A stretch of 64,000 nucleotides of DNA from Chitinophaga pinensis (GTDB lineage Bacteria; Bacteroidota; Bacteroidia; Chitinophagales; CAIOSU01), in contig CAMDKI010000001.1 of the NCBI GenBank assembly GCA_945901065.1, forward strand, positions 372,001 through 436,000. The letters run 5' to 3'. Both the position numbers and the translations under genes were made by a program. A model generated the notes under the pieces. It ran no database searches and was not told where the DNA came from. It saw only the letters and a program-made list of their open reading frames with translations. Shown here one piece after another: positions 9,435 through 16,947 of this stretch (position 1 is its first letter; every line of letters begins with the position of its first letter).

Positions 9435-9671
9435 ATGTGGATAGAGAAAAACAATCAATTGCACCGCACCTTTAAGTTTAGTGATTTTTCAGAGGCATTT
9501 GCCTTTATGACACGGGTAGCACTGTTAGCCGAAAAGCATAACCACCACCCAACCTGGACCAACACTTACAACACCTTGGATATTTATCTATCTACCCACG
9601 ATGCTGGAAATACCATTACTGATAAAGACCATAAGCTGGCCAAGGCAATTGACGGTTTGTTGGTGGTTTAA
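9435..9671 (+). CDS. 4a-hydroxytetrahydrobiopterin dehydratase (pterin-4a-carbinolamine dehydratase)
   Basis: 78 residues, EC 4.2.1.96 type. It dehydrates 4a-hydroxy-tetrahydropterin formed by aromatic amino acid hydroxylases. The family signature is clear: [10 protein letters not shown] (about 32-41) followed by [21 protein letters not shown] (one His of the active-site triad falls in each part), then LAKAID. It is shorter at the N-terminus than the usual 95-110 residues, as in many Bacteroidota forms, and starts directly at [13 protein letters not shown], so nothing essential is missing. No hydroxylase gene lies nearby. The gene stands alone, divergent from psd, and ends before the shared hairpin at 9721-9754. 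Confidence is high for the family and lower for the physiological substrate. Confidence 0.88.
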   Translation: MWIEKNNQLHRTFKFSDFSEAFAFMTRVALLAEKHNHHPTWTNTYNTLDIYLSTHDAGNTITDKDHKLAKAIDGLLVV

Positions 9672-9720
9672 GCAGTGGCAAATTGCTTAGGGCAAGGCTC
9701 TGGCATAGTTCTTATTGTGC

Positions 9721-9754
9721 AAAAAAAAGCTGCCTCATAGTGATGAGGCAGCTT
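9721..9754 (-). terminator. Strong hairpin terminator of the fasciclin gene
   Basis: AAGCTGCCTCAT pairs perfectly with ATGAGGCAGCTT around a 4-nt loop (AGTG). On the minus strand it is followed by eight T. It lies 28 bp past the stop at 9782. It may also stop the convergent dehydratase transcript. Confidence 0.85.
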
Positions 9755-9781
9755 CTGAAATCAAACTTTAGCAATAAAATA

Positions 9782-10303
9782 CTATTTCTTTGGCATAATC
9801 ACACCATCAATTACATGCACTACACCGTTGCTACCTTCCAAATCGGTGGCAGTTACATAGGCACTTGCGCCAGTAGCATCGGTAAGTTTTACTTTACCTT
9901 TATCTAGGGTCGCGGTTAGCTTCTCGCCTTGCACTGTGGTAACAATTAGTTTGCCTTTTCCTTTTTCGATACCAGCAAGCACATCAGCAGCTTTAAATTT
10001 GCCTGCAACTACATGGTAGGTAAGTATTGACGTCAGCTTTGCTTTATTCTCAGGCTTCAATAGTGTTTCTACTGTGCCTTTTGGCAATTTTTCAAAAGCG
10101 GCATTAGTGGGGGCAAAAACGGTAAATGGTCCTGCACCTTTCAATGTTTCTACAAGGCCTGCAGCTTTTACAGCGGCTACTAGGGTAGTGTGATCTTTGG
10201 AGCTGATGGCAATGTCAACCACGTCGCCACCTTGGTTTACTGGTGCTACAAATGCGGTGGTGAAAACACCTACCATTAACATCATTACAATTGATTTCAA
10301 CAT
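9782..10303 (-). CDS. Secreted fasciclin (FAS1) domain protein
   Basis: 173 residues: signal peptide about 1-20 and one FAS1 domain about 30-172. Both FAS1 hallmark segments are visible: [15 protein letters not shown] (H1) and [22 protein letters not shown] (H2), with the conserved YHVVAGK between them. FAS1 proteins are cell-surface or periplasmic adhesion modules; a binding partner cannot be inferred. There is no T9SS domain and no lipobox, so it is probably periplasmic or simply secreted. It is monocistronic, with a long upstream leader region (10304-10693 is gene-free) and a strong terminator at 9721-9754. Confidence 0.92.
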   Translation of the reverse strand: MLKSIVMMLMVGVFTTAFVAPVNQGGDVVDIAISSKDHTTLVAAVKAAGLVETLKGAGPFTVFAPTNAAFEKLPKGTVETLLKPENKAKLTSILTYHVVAGKFKAADVLAGIEKGKGKLIVTTVQGEKLTATLDKGKVKLTDATGASAYVTATDLEGSNGVVHVIDGVIMPKK

Positions 10304-10693
10304 AATTTTGGATTTTAGATTCTAGGTTTACATTAATAACATTGATAACCAAACCCGACAGGTTTTAGTTTAGCCAATTAGTATTAGTTTACAAATTAAT
10401 AACACTTCTTAACTTCGTTAATATATTTTAAATCGTAAAATGAGGGCCGATAAACGTTGCACTAGGCTATTTGGGAGTTAGTGTAAGCTATGGAACTACG
10501 GCATCGGTAGCGCAAATTTAAGGAAGTTCATTTGTTGCCATTCTATGATAATCAATCAATTAACCGACGAACTACTTGTCATTTTTACCAATGCCCACAA
10601 ATATTTCCCATCGCTCCGTAACCTTTGCATATGTACTGCCGTAAAAGAGGGTGTGAAGAGTGATAGAGTGTTAAACGATTAACATTAGACGGG
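10304..10693 (+). other. 390-bp divergent intergenic region, no gene seen
   Basis: AT-rich half next to the fasciclin start, then about 200 bp of mixed composition before the sigma-like gene. It holds a short hairpin AAACC-cgaca-GGTTT near 10349-10368 and the string TAACCTTTGCATATG near 10619-10633, close to but not matching the -7 consensus (one base too long). No ORF with support. Confidence 0.5.
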
Positions 10694-11257
10694 ATGAGAG
10701 TTGAGAAGAAAGAAAACGGTTCGCGCGAGCGCCGATCTAAAACGGTGCGTACTTACCTAAACGAATACACGGCTAACCATGCCATAAGCGAAAAAGATAC
10801 ACTAGGTCTAGCTTCGGCGGCACGTTGTGGAGATCTTACCGCACTGAATACCTTGGTTGATACACACCTTAGTTTGGTGAAAACCGTAGCACGAAAATAT
10901 CAAAATCAAGGTCTTTCGTTCCAAGAACTTACTTACACAGGCAATATTGGTCTCATTAAAGCTGCCAACAGGTTTGATGAGAGCAAGGGCGTAAGTTTTC
11001 GCACCTATGCCATCTGGTGGATTCGCCAAACAATTTCCAAAGCATTACAAGAGCATTTGCGCATTAGCGAAGTGAAAGACGTAAGCCTTACTGACCTTTG
11101 GGTTATTCCGGAAAGCTTTAGCAACTGGGAGGAAATGGACGATACCGAGCCATCGCGCAAGCAGATGTATGCCTTTCTTGAAACGAAGGTTTACGAAATA
11201 GCCAAACTTAACCCAAAGGCTCATCCCGAGCGCTTTGCTTGGCTACCCCGCCCTTAG
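10694..11257 (+). CDS. Sigma-70-like protein with region 2 only
   Basis: 187 residues from ATG 10694. After a basic N-terminus (MRVEKKENGSRERRSKTVRT) comes a region 1.2/2-like block: LNEYTANHAISEKD, LVDTHLSLVKTVARKY, LTYTGNIGLIKAANRFDESK, FRTYAIWWIRQTISKAL. This covers core-binding region 2.1-2.2 and the promoter-melting/-10 recognition region 2.3-2.4. The protein then ends in about 50 residues (MDDTEPSRKQMYAFLETK) without regions 3 or 4. There is no frameshift: bases 11258-11410 do not encode the missing part in any frame. It precedes a full sigma factor by 153 bp on the same strand. By family knowledge it could bind core RNA polymerase; whether it acts as a sigma, a competitor or a regulator is inference. 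Confidence 0.75.
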   Translation: MRVEKKENGSRERRSKTVRTYLNEYTANHAISEKDTLGLASAARCGDLTALNTLVDTHLSLVKTVARKYQNQGLSFQELTYTGNIGLIKAANRFDESKGVSFRTYAIWWIRQTISKALQEHLRISEVKDVSLTDLWVIPESFSNWEEMDDTEPSRKQMYAFLETKVYEIAKLNPKAHPERFAWLPRP

Positions 11258-11410
11258 GTGCATTACAACCCAACCATTTAACGTAAACAATTTTGGCAGC
11301 CTAACCATCAGGTAAAAGCATCCGCATGTCCGCATCGGAAACCAATGGAACAGCTTGCCACCCATGTAACAACCGTGTGAACAGGGTTATAAATTTTGAG
11401 GAATAAGGAT

Positions 11411-12274
11411 ATGAGGCAGTTGAGAATAAACCAAAGATTTACCACCCGCGATTCGTTAGCACTTGAAAAATATTTCAAGGAGGTGGCTAAGCAATCAGCT
11501 ATTTCGTCTGACGAAGAGGGTATGTTGGCTAAGCGAATTCGCATGGGAGATATGCAATCGTTAGATACGCTGGTGCGGGCAAACCTTAGGTTCGTAATAT
11601 CGGTAGCTAAGCAATATGAAGGCTTCGGTATGCACCTTGAGGATTTAATAAGCGAAGGTAATATCGGCCTTATGAAAGCCGCACGCCGTTTTGATGAGAG
11701 CAAGGGCTATAAGTTCATAAGCTATGCCGTGTTCTGGATAAGGCAGTGCATACTCAAGTCGCTAAACGAAAATGCGCGTATTATCAGGATGCCAAGCAAT
11801 CAATTGGCCCAGATTCAAAAAATGCACAGCACTTTTAGCCGCCTAGAGCAGATGTTTGGCCGTGAGCCTTCGGCCGAGGAGTTGGCCTTGGAGCTTGACC
11901 TTACACCGGCAGAGGTAAACAAGGTATTGTTTCAATCGCAAGGTTCGGTTTCTATTGATAGGCCCATTGGTAGCAACGAAGATGATGTCTCGCTTTTGGA
12001 TAGGCTAAAGAACGAAGCGGAGGAAGCTCCCGACAATTGCTTGATGCAAGAATCGGTTTCATTGGAGCTTGCGCGTTGCCTTGATAGGTTGAATGTTCGT
12101 GAAGCAACGGTGATTAAAATGCACTTTGGCTTGGATGGGCAAACCCCTATGAAGTTTGAGGAAATAGCTGAAAGTATGGGCTTGGGAAAAGAGCGTGTGC
12201 GACAGCTGAAAGTACAAGGCATAAGAAAACTGCAGAACCTTACACAACGTAGCGGACTGCTTAGTAAAATATAA
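11411..12274 (+). CDS. RpoD-like sigma-70 factor (group 2-type paralogue)
   Basis: 287 residues from ATG 11411 (MRQLRINQRFTTRDSLALEKYF). An in-frame TTG at 11396 is rejected because Bacteroidota RpoD proteins start MRQL. All regions are present: 1.2 (ALEKYFKEVAKQ), 2 (LRFVISVAKQYEGFG, GNIGLMKAARRFDESKG, YKFISYAVFWIRQ), 3 (IRMPSNQLAQIQKMHSTFSR) and 4.2 (FEEIAESMGLGKERVRQLKV). It is the same length as housekeeping RpoD, but region 3 and 4 residues depart from the usual form (CILKSLNENARIIRMPSNQ; LKVQGIRKLQNLTQR), so I take it as an alternative paralogue rather than the primary factor. Its 3' end runs into a GGTTGGTTTTGAGAC module and hairpin (12290-12372), the first copy of the repeat array that follows. 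Confidence 0.85.
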   Translation: MRQLRINQRFTTRDSLALEKYFKEVAKQSAISSDEEGMLAKRIRMGDMQSLDTLVRANLRFVISVAKQYEGFGMHLEDLISEGNIGLMKAARRFDESKGYKFISYAVFWIRQCILKSLNENARIIRMPSNQLAQIQKMHSTFSRLEQMFGREPSAEELALELDLTPAEVNKVLFQSQGSVSIDRPIGSNEDDVSLLDRLKNEAEEAPDNCLMQESVSLELARCLDRLNVREATVIKMHFGLDGQTPMKFEEIAESMGLGKERVRQLKVQGIRKLQNLTQRSGLLSKI

Positions 12275-12289
12275 AAGAACATGGTTTTA

Positions 12290-12372
12290 GGTTGGTTTTG
12301 AGACCTAAAGGATAAGGGGGGTTGGCCGTTTTTGTGCCACTCTTACGGGCAACCCCTGCCTTTAGGATTTTG
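12290..12372 (+). terminator. 3' hairpin of the sigma gene (copy 0 of the repeat module)
   Basis: GGTTGGTTTTGAGAC at 12290-12304 is followed by a two-part stem: CCTAAAGG (12304-12311) with CCTTTAGG (12359-12366), and inside it GGGGTTG with CAACCCC. ATTTTG follows on the plus strand. Acts probably as the sigma-gene terminator, and shares its 5' core with the four units downstream. Confidence 0.65.
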
Positions 12373-12514
12373 TTGATTGGTTATTAATTAACAGGTTATT
12401 GGTTAATCCGTTAACTAAAAGAGGGGGCAATAAAATAGAAGATACCGCAAGCTTTATAAGCGATGCGAAAAATATAAAGAGTACTAGTTACAAATTAACA
12501 GCAACTAGTTACTC

Positions 12515-12672
12515 AAGAAATAGTGGATTGCAAATAAGGAATGCAAACGCACTCCTAACTCGCTCTCCACGCTGAAATGAGGTTGGTTTTGAGACTTAAA
12601 GGAAACGGGCTGCCGCGCTAGGCTGCAAACTTGCACGGCGGCCCCCTTTAAAGTATCTGAAGATTTGTCCTA
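12515..12672 (+). repeat. Repeat unit 1 (conserved core plus hairpin)
   Basis: TAGTGGATTG at 12521, AATGCAAACGCACTCC, then GAAATGAGGTTGGTTTTGAG ending near 12594. The hairpin follows: GGGCTGCCG (12607-12615) with CGGCGGCCC, closed outside by CTTAAAGG with CCTTTAAAG. Confidence 0.85.
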
Positions 12673-12831
12673 AAAAATAGTGGATTGTCGAATATTGGAA
12701 ATGCAAACGCACTCCATAATCGCTCTCCGCACTGAAATGAGGTTGGTTTTGAGACTTAAAGGAAACGGGCTGCCGCGCCAGGCTGCAAACTTGCACGGCG
12801 GCCCCCTTTAAAGTATCTGAAGACTTGTCCT
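12672..12831 (+). repeat. Repeat unit 2
   Basis: TAGTGGATTG at 12678 (157 bp after unit 1) and GGTTGGTTTTGAGAC at 12741. The hairpin is almost identical to unit 1, differing by a few bases in the loop. Units 1 and 2 also share the linker AAAGTATCTGAAGA. Confidence 0.85.
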
Positions 12832-12970
12832 AAAAAATAGTGGATTGTTGAATATTGGAAATGCAAACGCACTCCTTACTCACGCTCCACACTGAAATGA
12901 GGTTGGTTTTGAGATTTAAAGGAAACGGGCTGTCGCGATGTCTCCACCGTTGCGACGGCCCCCTTTAAAG
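12832..12970 (+). repeat. Repeat unit 3 with altered but still paired stem
   Basis: TAGTGGATTG at 12838 and GGTTGGTTTTGAGA at 12901. The stem is now GGGCTGTCGC with GCGACGGCCC. One C-G pair of units 1-2 has become T-A, the loop is unrelated, and the outer TTTAAAGG/CCTTTAAA pairs are perfect. The structure is kept while the sequence changes. Confidence 0.85.
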
Positions 12971-13024
12971 AGGTTGATTGGTTAATCAGTTATGGGTTGA
13001 TTAATGAACCGAAAGACTGGTGGT

Positions 13025-13147
13025 AAAAAATAGTGGATTGCCGAATATTGGAAATGCAAACGCACTCCTTACTCGCTTTCTACACTGGATTGAGGTTGGT
13101 TTTGAGACAGTAACATAGGCTCCTTAGTTGGGGCCTTTACTGTTTAA
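13025..13147 (+). repeat. Repeat unit 4 with unrelated hairpin
   Basis: TAGTGGATTG at 13031 and GGTTGGTTTTGAGAC at 13094. The hairpin is new: ACAGTAA with TTACTGT outside, and AGGCTCC with GGGGCCT inside. It ends about 10 bp from the stop of porP/sprF on the other strand. Confidence 0.85.
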
Positions 13148-13152
13148 GTAGG

Positions 13153-14187
13153 TTATAACTGAGGGCAAGGAATGCTCAAACGCCGTTTGCCAACGGTGGT
13201 AAATAAACCTGAGTATATCAGCGATATCTCGTAAGCACCACGAGAGTCACTTACTGTATTGAGCTTTGAGATGTTAACGTCATACGATAGCCCAATCATA
13301 AAGCGAACAAAATCTAACCTAGCACCAACAATAACAGCATCTGGGGTGGTGTTGCTTATGCGTCCCCAGGCGCCTAAAGCAAAGGCAACATCTCCGTCAT
13401 CACGGTACTCCATAACAAATTGGAGGTAAGTGCCAAAATTTGCCAATCTTGAGGGGCCTTGTTGGGCATACATGATACTTGGCAAAAAGTACATGCTGCG
13501 GGTAGCTTGAAATGAGCCTCCAGCATGAAATGTATATTTTGGCTCAAGGCTATAGCTGGCATTTGATAAGAGCGATATTTTAGGTTGTAAAATATGGGCA
13601 TAGGCCGCGCCCATGTATACGTTCACGAATTTATTGGGCATTATTTGGTACAGTAGCCCTACGCTTGCATCAGGTTTTAAGCCAGAACTACCTGCTACAT
13701 TCTCGCCCGAGAGAATATCTGGATCGACCTCAATGCCATTGTACTGATTGTCGAAAATTAATTCTTCCGTATCAATGCGCTGTCCGATTAAGTTAAACTG
13801 GCCACCAATACCCAAAGTGTGCTTTACTTTACGCCCCAGTTGCTTCCTATAACCAAGCGACAAAGTAAGCTGGTTGGTGCCAAATGCCGCGGTACCTGCT
13901 ACATCGTTATAAAAATGCAGACCAACTGCAAAATTATCGTCTTTTAGCTGTGCTTTAAACAAGGATAACTCGGCAGATGCTGCCGCGGTGCGGTAAGTAT
14001 TGGTAAAACTACCCCATTGGCTGCGGTAGTTGGCTATAATGCGGTAATCGCCATCAAAAAAGCCCGTGAGCGCAGGGTTTAGAAACAAAGGATTGGCGTT
14101 GAATTGGGAAAATTGCGGATCCTGTGCCTTCAGCACGGATGCCAAAGCCACCAAGAACAACAATATCACCAACCTACTATTCCTCAT
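13153..14187 (-). CDS. PorP/SprF-family T9SS membrane protein
   Basis: 344 residues. Signal peptide about 1-21 (ending LKAQ), then the family signature DPQFSQFNANPLFLNPALTG, followed by repeated amphipathic strands of an outer-membrane barrel (YRIIANYRSQWGSF, FAVGLHFYNDVAGT). PorP/SprF proteins sit in the outer membrane and anchor or help secrete type B cargo of the T9SS. Its ATG overlaps the stop of the upstream type B cargo gene by 4 bp (14184-14187), so the two are translationally coupled and most likely work as a cargo/anchor pair. The final strands end IPCPQL, less aromatic than usual. Its 3' end abuts repeat unit 4. Confidence 0.92.
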   Translation of the reverse strand: MRNSRLVILLFLVALASVLKAQDPQFSQFNANPLFLNPALTGFFDGDYRIIANYRSQWGSFTNTYRTAAASAELSLFKAQLKDDNFAVGLHFYNDVAGTAAFGTNQLTLSLGYRKQLGRKVKHTLGIGGQFNLIGQRIDTEELIFDNQYNGIEVDPDILSGENVAGSSGLKPDASVGLLYQIMPNKFVNVYMGAAYAHILQPKISLLSNASYSLEPKYTFHAGGSFQATRSMYFLPSIMYAQQGPSRLANFGTYLQFVMEYRDDGDVAFALGAWGRISNTTPDAVIVGARLDFVRFMIGLSYDVNISKLNTVSDSRGAYEISLIYSGLFTTVGKRRLSIPCPQL

Positions 14188-15668
14188 CTCAATAAGGTTA
14201 TATTTCCTTTTATGGTGCGCTCTTTACCATTGGCAAACTGCAGCACAGCATAATACACATAAACGCCTTGCACTGCGGGTGTGCCCGCTTTATTGTTTCC
14301 ATCCCAACCGATTCCTTGGTCAGTGGTCACAAACATTTCTTGTCCCCACCTGTCAAAAATCCTAAAATCTACACTTGCCAAGCGAGGGCTGCGCAAAAAC
14401 AAAAAGTCGTTTTTGCCATCTCCGTTTGGCGAAAATGCCGTTGGCACAAACGATGAGTTTTCATCTTTAATAACGGTTATCAAAATACTGGTATCGGCTT
14501 CACATCCATCTAAGTCAACCACCTGAAGCGTGTAGAGCGTTGTTTGTCTTGGTTCGGCTCTTGGGTTGGGGCAGGTGCCGCACGACAAGCCAGTTATTGG
14601 TTCCCAAAAAAAAGTAATTAAAGGGTTCGGGCTAATAACTTGCAATGGCAGTTGGTCGCCATTAAATATGGTGGCCTCACTGGGGTCAATACTCAGTGCA
14701 ACTGGTTCGCCAATGTTAGGCAGCAAGCTATCAATCGTAAAGGTACAGCCTTCATTGTCAGTTATGGTCAGGTTATATTGCCCTTCTACAAGTTCTTCTA
14801 TTTCGGGGTCGCGTATGTCGTTGTTCCAAATATATTCATAAGGGCCGGTGCCGCCTGTGGCCAATACCGAAATGTATCCGTTTGCCCCACGGCAGCGCTC
14901 TGGTGCTACTGAATCAAATACGCCCAGCAAATCGGTGCTAGGGGCGCAAGGGCCATTGCAAGCGCCAAAGGTAGGCGCTCCGCCTGTTTGCCAGTTGCCA
15001 GTTCCATCTAAGGTTCGGTAAATGGTCTGGTCGGCAGCTGGCGAGCGTCCGGCATAATTTATTTCTAGGCCGGCACTCATTTGGTCGGCGGCCTTAAAGC
15101 TGGTAGGGAATGTACAGGTAGTGCTGCCTGGTGCGCAAGGTGTTCCGTCATATTCGGGTTGGGCGCTTCTAGCATTGGGCTCGCCGGTGTTCAATGTCCA
15201 GTATACGGCATCGCTTACGGTACCGTCTTGTTGGTAAATAGCCAGCCAACCATAGCCATTATTTAAGCTCCAGTTGCCGGCAGTGCATAGGTTGCCCGTG
15301 CCGCAGAAGGCCGATAGGTCAATATCAGCACCTGCAACATTGGGGCCACCGATAATTAAATGTCCAAGAGGGTTAATGATAGTGCCTGCCGGGAAAGTAA
15401 ACGAGCCAAAGTTGGTTGGGCTGGTGTAGCTTGCTAGTACGTAGCAACCCAAATCAATGGTATCGCAACGCGAGCTGTTATAAATCTCTACCCACTCGTA
15501 GCCAAAATTAGTTTGGGCGCAATCAACTAAAGATTGGTAGAGTGGCGCTGCAGGGTCCTGTGGAGGATTGATGTATAACTCATTGAGTACAATTTGTGCT
15601 GAAATGGGGCCATTGGCCAGCCATGCCATCAACAATATCAACCCGAATCTTTTAATAAAATACATCAT
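14184..15668 (-). CDS. T9SS type B (gliding-motility C-terminal) protein with lamin-tail domain
   Basis: 494 residues. Signal peptide 1-24; lamin-tail domain about 25-130 (VLNELYINPP, YEWVEIYNSS, GHLIIGGP); a Cys-containing linker; an SprB-type repeat about 255-320 (GGTGPYEYIWNN, YNLTITDNEGC); and a C-terminal type B/CHU_C sorting domain about 405-494 (FVPTAFSPNGDGKND, FRIFDRWGQEMF, GVYVYYAVLQF, ending GNITLLR). By family knowledge this C-terminus directs T9SS export together with a PorP/SprF partner, which overlaps it by 4 bp. It should be displayed at the cell surface. What the lamin-tail domain binds is unknown. The ATG start precedes a good signal peptide. Confidence 0.9.
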   Translation of the reverse strand: MMYFIKRFGLILLMAWLANGPISAQIVLNELYINPPQDPAAPLYQSLVDCAQTNFGYEWVEIYNSSRCDTIDLGCYVLASYTSPTNFGSFTFPAGTIINPLGHLIIGGPNVAGADIDLSAFCGTGNLCTAGNWSLNNGYGWLAIYQQDGTVSDAVYWTLNTGEPNARSAQPEYDGTPCAPGSTTCTFPTSFKAADQMSAGLEINYAGRSPAADQTIYRTLDGTGNWQTGGAPTFGACNGPCAPSTDLLGVFDSVAPERCRGANGYISVLATGGTGPYEYIWNNDIRDPEIEELVEGQYNLTITDNEGCTFTIDSLLPNIGEPVALSIDPSEATIFNGDQLPLQVISPNPLITFFWEPITGLSCGTCPNPRAEPRQTTLYTLQVVDLDGCEADTSILITVIKDENSSFVPTAFSPNGDGKNDFLFLRSPRLASVDFRIFDRWGQEMFVTTDQGIGWDGNNKAGTPAVQGVYVYYAVLQFANGKERTIKGNITLLR

Positions 15669-15897
15669 ACTATAATGGCAAAATTAATAAAACTGCACCA
15701 ACCCGTGCACTATTGCCTAAACTATGATACAAAAACATATTTTGACCATTGCCCAAGGTATCCATACATTGTTGATTTCTTCTAAAACGCTTAAAAAAAC
15801 CTTGCAGTATATTGCAAGACAATTAGGTAGTCAATCTGCTTGATTGGTTTTATCGTAATTTAGTTAACTGGTACAATTTCAAATTGCAACCTCCACC

Positions 15898-16677
15898 ATG
15901 GAATATGGCATTTGCGACCTGAGTGTAGCGCCCATTAGGGCTGAGCCTTCTGACAAAAGCGAGATGGTTAGCCAGCTGCTGTTTGGCGAAACGGTTTCGG
16001 TTATTCAACGGGAGAAAAGTTGGGTAAAGGTAGAGGCAGCCTACGACCACTACGAAGGCTGGGTTGATGAGAAGCAGTTTATGCCGCTCACAAAAGAGCA
16101 GTTTGTGCAAATGAACAGCAAGTTTATGCCCGTGGCGTTGGATGTGGTCCAATCGGCGGTAAGCTCTGAGAGGCATATACCTATTCTTATTGGTAGTAGT
16201 TTGCCAGGGTTTGATGGTATGAATTTCCGAATTGGCAAAGAGAAGTTCGTTTACAACGGCCAAGCTATTCAGCCCGACCACGACCGTATGCAAGTAGATA
16301 AGTTTATCGAGAAAGTAGCCCTGCGGTTTATGAATGCGCCCTATTTATGGGGTGGCCGTAGTTTGTTTGGTATTGATTGCAGTGGATTTACACAGGTAGT
16401 ATATAAACTGCTTTGCATCCCCATTCCACGCGATGCTTACCAGCAGGCCGAGGGCGGGCAATTGATTGATTTCGTGGCTCAAGCCCAAGAAGGCGATTTG
16501 GCATTTTTCGAAAACGACGAAGGCCGCATAACCCATGTAGGTATAGTGCTAAACGATGGCCGAATAATACATGCTGCTGGCCGGGTGCGCATTGATATGC
16601 TCGACCATTATGGCATTTACAATAAAGAAAAAAAGAAATACACCCACCGATTGAAGGTGGTAAAGCGCTTTTTTTAG
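15898..16677 (+). CDS. NlpC/P60 (C40) cell-wall peptidase with SH3 region
   Basis: 259 residues. N-terminal bacterial SH3-like region (about 3-60, ICDLSVAPIRAEPSDKSEMV and GWVDEKQF), a linker with a second SH3-like part, and a C-terminal NlpC/P60 domain about 135-255. Catalytic residues are in place: Cys161 in IDCSGFTQ, His213 in RITHVGIV and a polar third residue at His225 (RIIHAAGR). The organisation matches gamma-D-glutamyl-L-diamino acid endopeptidases of the YkfC type that cut recycled cell-wall peptides. There is no signal peptide, which fits a cytoplasmic recycling role. It is monocistronic, divergent from the T9SS pair. A plus-strand terminator 218 bp downstream (16895-16947) may be its end. 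Confidence 0.88.
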   Translation: MEYGICDLSVAPIRAEPSDKSEMVSQLLFGETVSVIQREKSWVKVEAAYDHYEGWVDEKQFMPLTKEQFVQMNSKFMPVALDVVQSAVSSERHIPILIGSSLPGFDGMNFRIGKEKFVYNGQAIQPDHDRMQVDKFIEKVALRFMNAPYLWGGRSLFGIDCSGFTQVVYKLLCIPIPRDAYQQAEGGQLIDFVAQAQEGDLAFFENDEGRITHVGIVLNDGRIIHAAGRVRIDMLDHYGIYNKEKKKYTHRLKVVKRFF

Positions 16678-16894
16678 CTTTGTTAAGGTGGAAGTTTTCT
16701 TGAGGTTTTAGTTGGATGTAGCCTATTTTACTTTGGCCTAAATTTCCGTTCCATTTAACCGTTCATCCTCTTAATTGAACTATTCAACGATTTTATAGTT
16801 AACTATTCGTTGGCATTCCCTAAATTCAGCTTACGCACAGCCCGTTTGTGTTTACATGAATACTGTTATAATTTCCTGATAGTCCGACGACAGG

Positions 16895-16947
16895 GAGGGT
16901 TAAGACCGCTATGCTATACGTGCAGTAGTTTTAACCCTCTTTTATTT
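16895..16947 (+). terminator. Plus-strand hairpin terminator
   Basis: GAGGGTTAAGAC (16895-16906) pairs with GTTTTAACCCTC (16928-16939) with one G-T wobble, followed by TTTTATTTTG. It serves plus-strand transcripts, either a long 3' UTR of the C40 peptidase gene or a separate small transcript from 16.7-16.9 kb. It overlaps the stop of the minus-strand gene at 16942. Confidence 0.65.

Larger units (their letters stand above)
12275..13152. other. Gene-free 878-bp region carrying a repeat array
   Basis: It lies between the convergent sigma gene (+) and porP/sprF (-). It contains five copies of GGTTGGTTTTGAGA followed by hairpins, four of them preceded by a conserved ~75-bp block, plus AT-rich filler at 12373-12515 with direct repeats of ACTAGTTAC and GGTTATT-like words. 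No credible ORF: frames across it are copied from unit to unit and lack coding character. Confidence 0.7.

Noticed and set aside
9169-9444. 91-aa plus ORF upstream of the pterin dehydratase
   Set aside because: It starts with TTG, has no domain or signal peptide and no coding-like composition; it overlaps the real start at 9435.
11258-11410. Frameshifted regions 3-4 of the short sigma-like protein
   Set aside because: No frame in this gap encodes recognisable sigma region 3 or 4, so the gene seems to end at 11257.
12596-12796. 66-aa minus-strand ORF in the repeat array
   Set aside because: It spans repeat units and hairpins, has no start context, and its sequence follows the repeats.
12515-13147. 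CRISPR array
   Set aside because: Units are ~160 bp with conserved 75-bp blocks and hairpins, not 20-50-bp repeats with unique spacers, and no cas genes are present.
12515-13147. Integron attC array
   Set aside because: No RYYYAAC/GTTRRRY core pair flanks the hairpins, no cassette ORFs and no integrase nearby.
13153-15668. Complete T9SS core locus (porK/L/M/N) here
   Set aside because: Only a PorP/SprF-type protein and one type B cargo are present; no PorK, L, M, N, SprA or PorU-like proteins are in the window.
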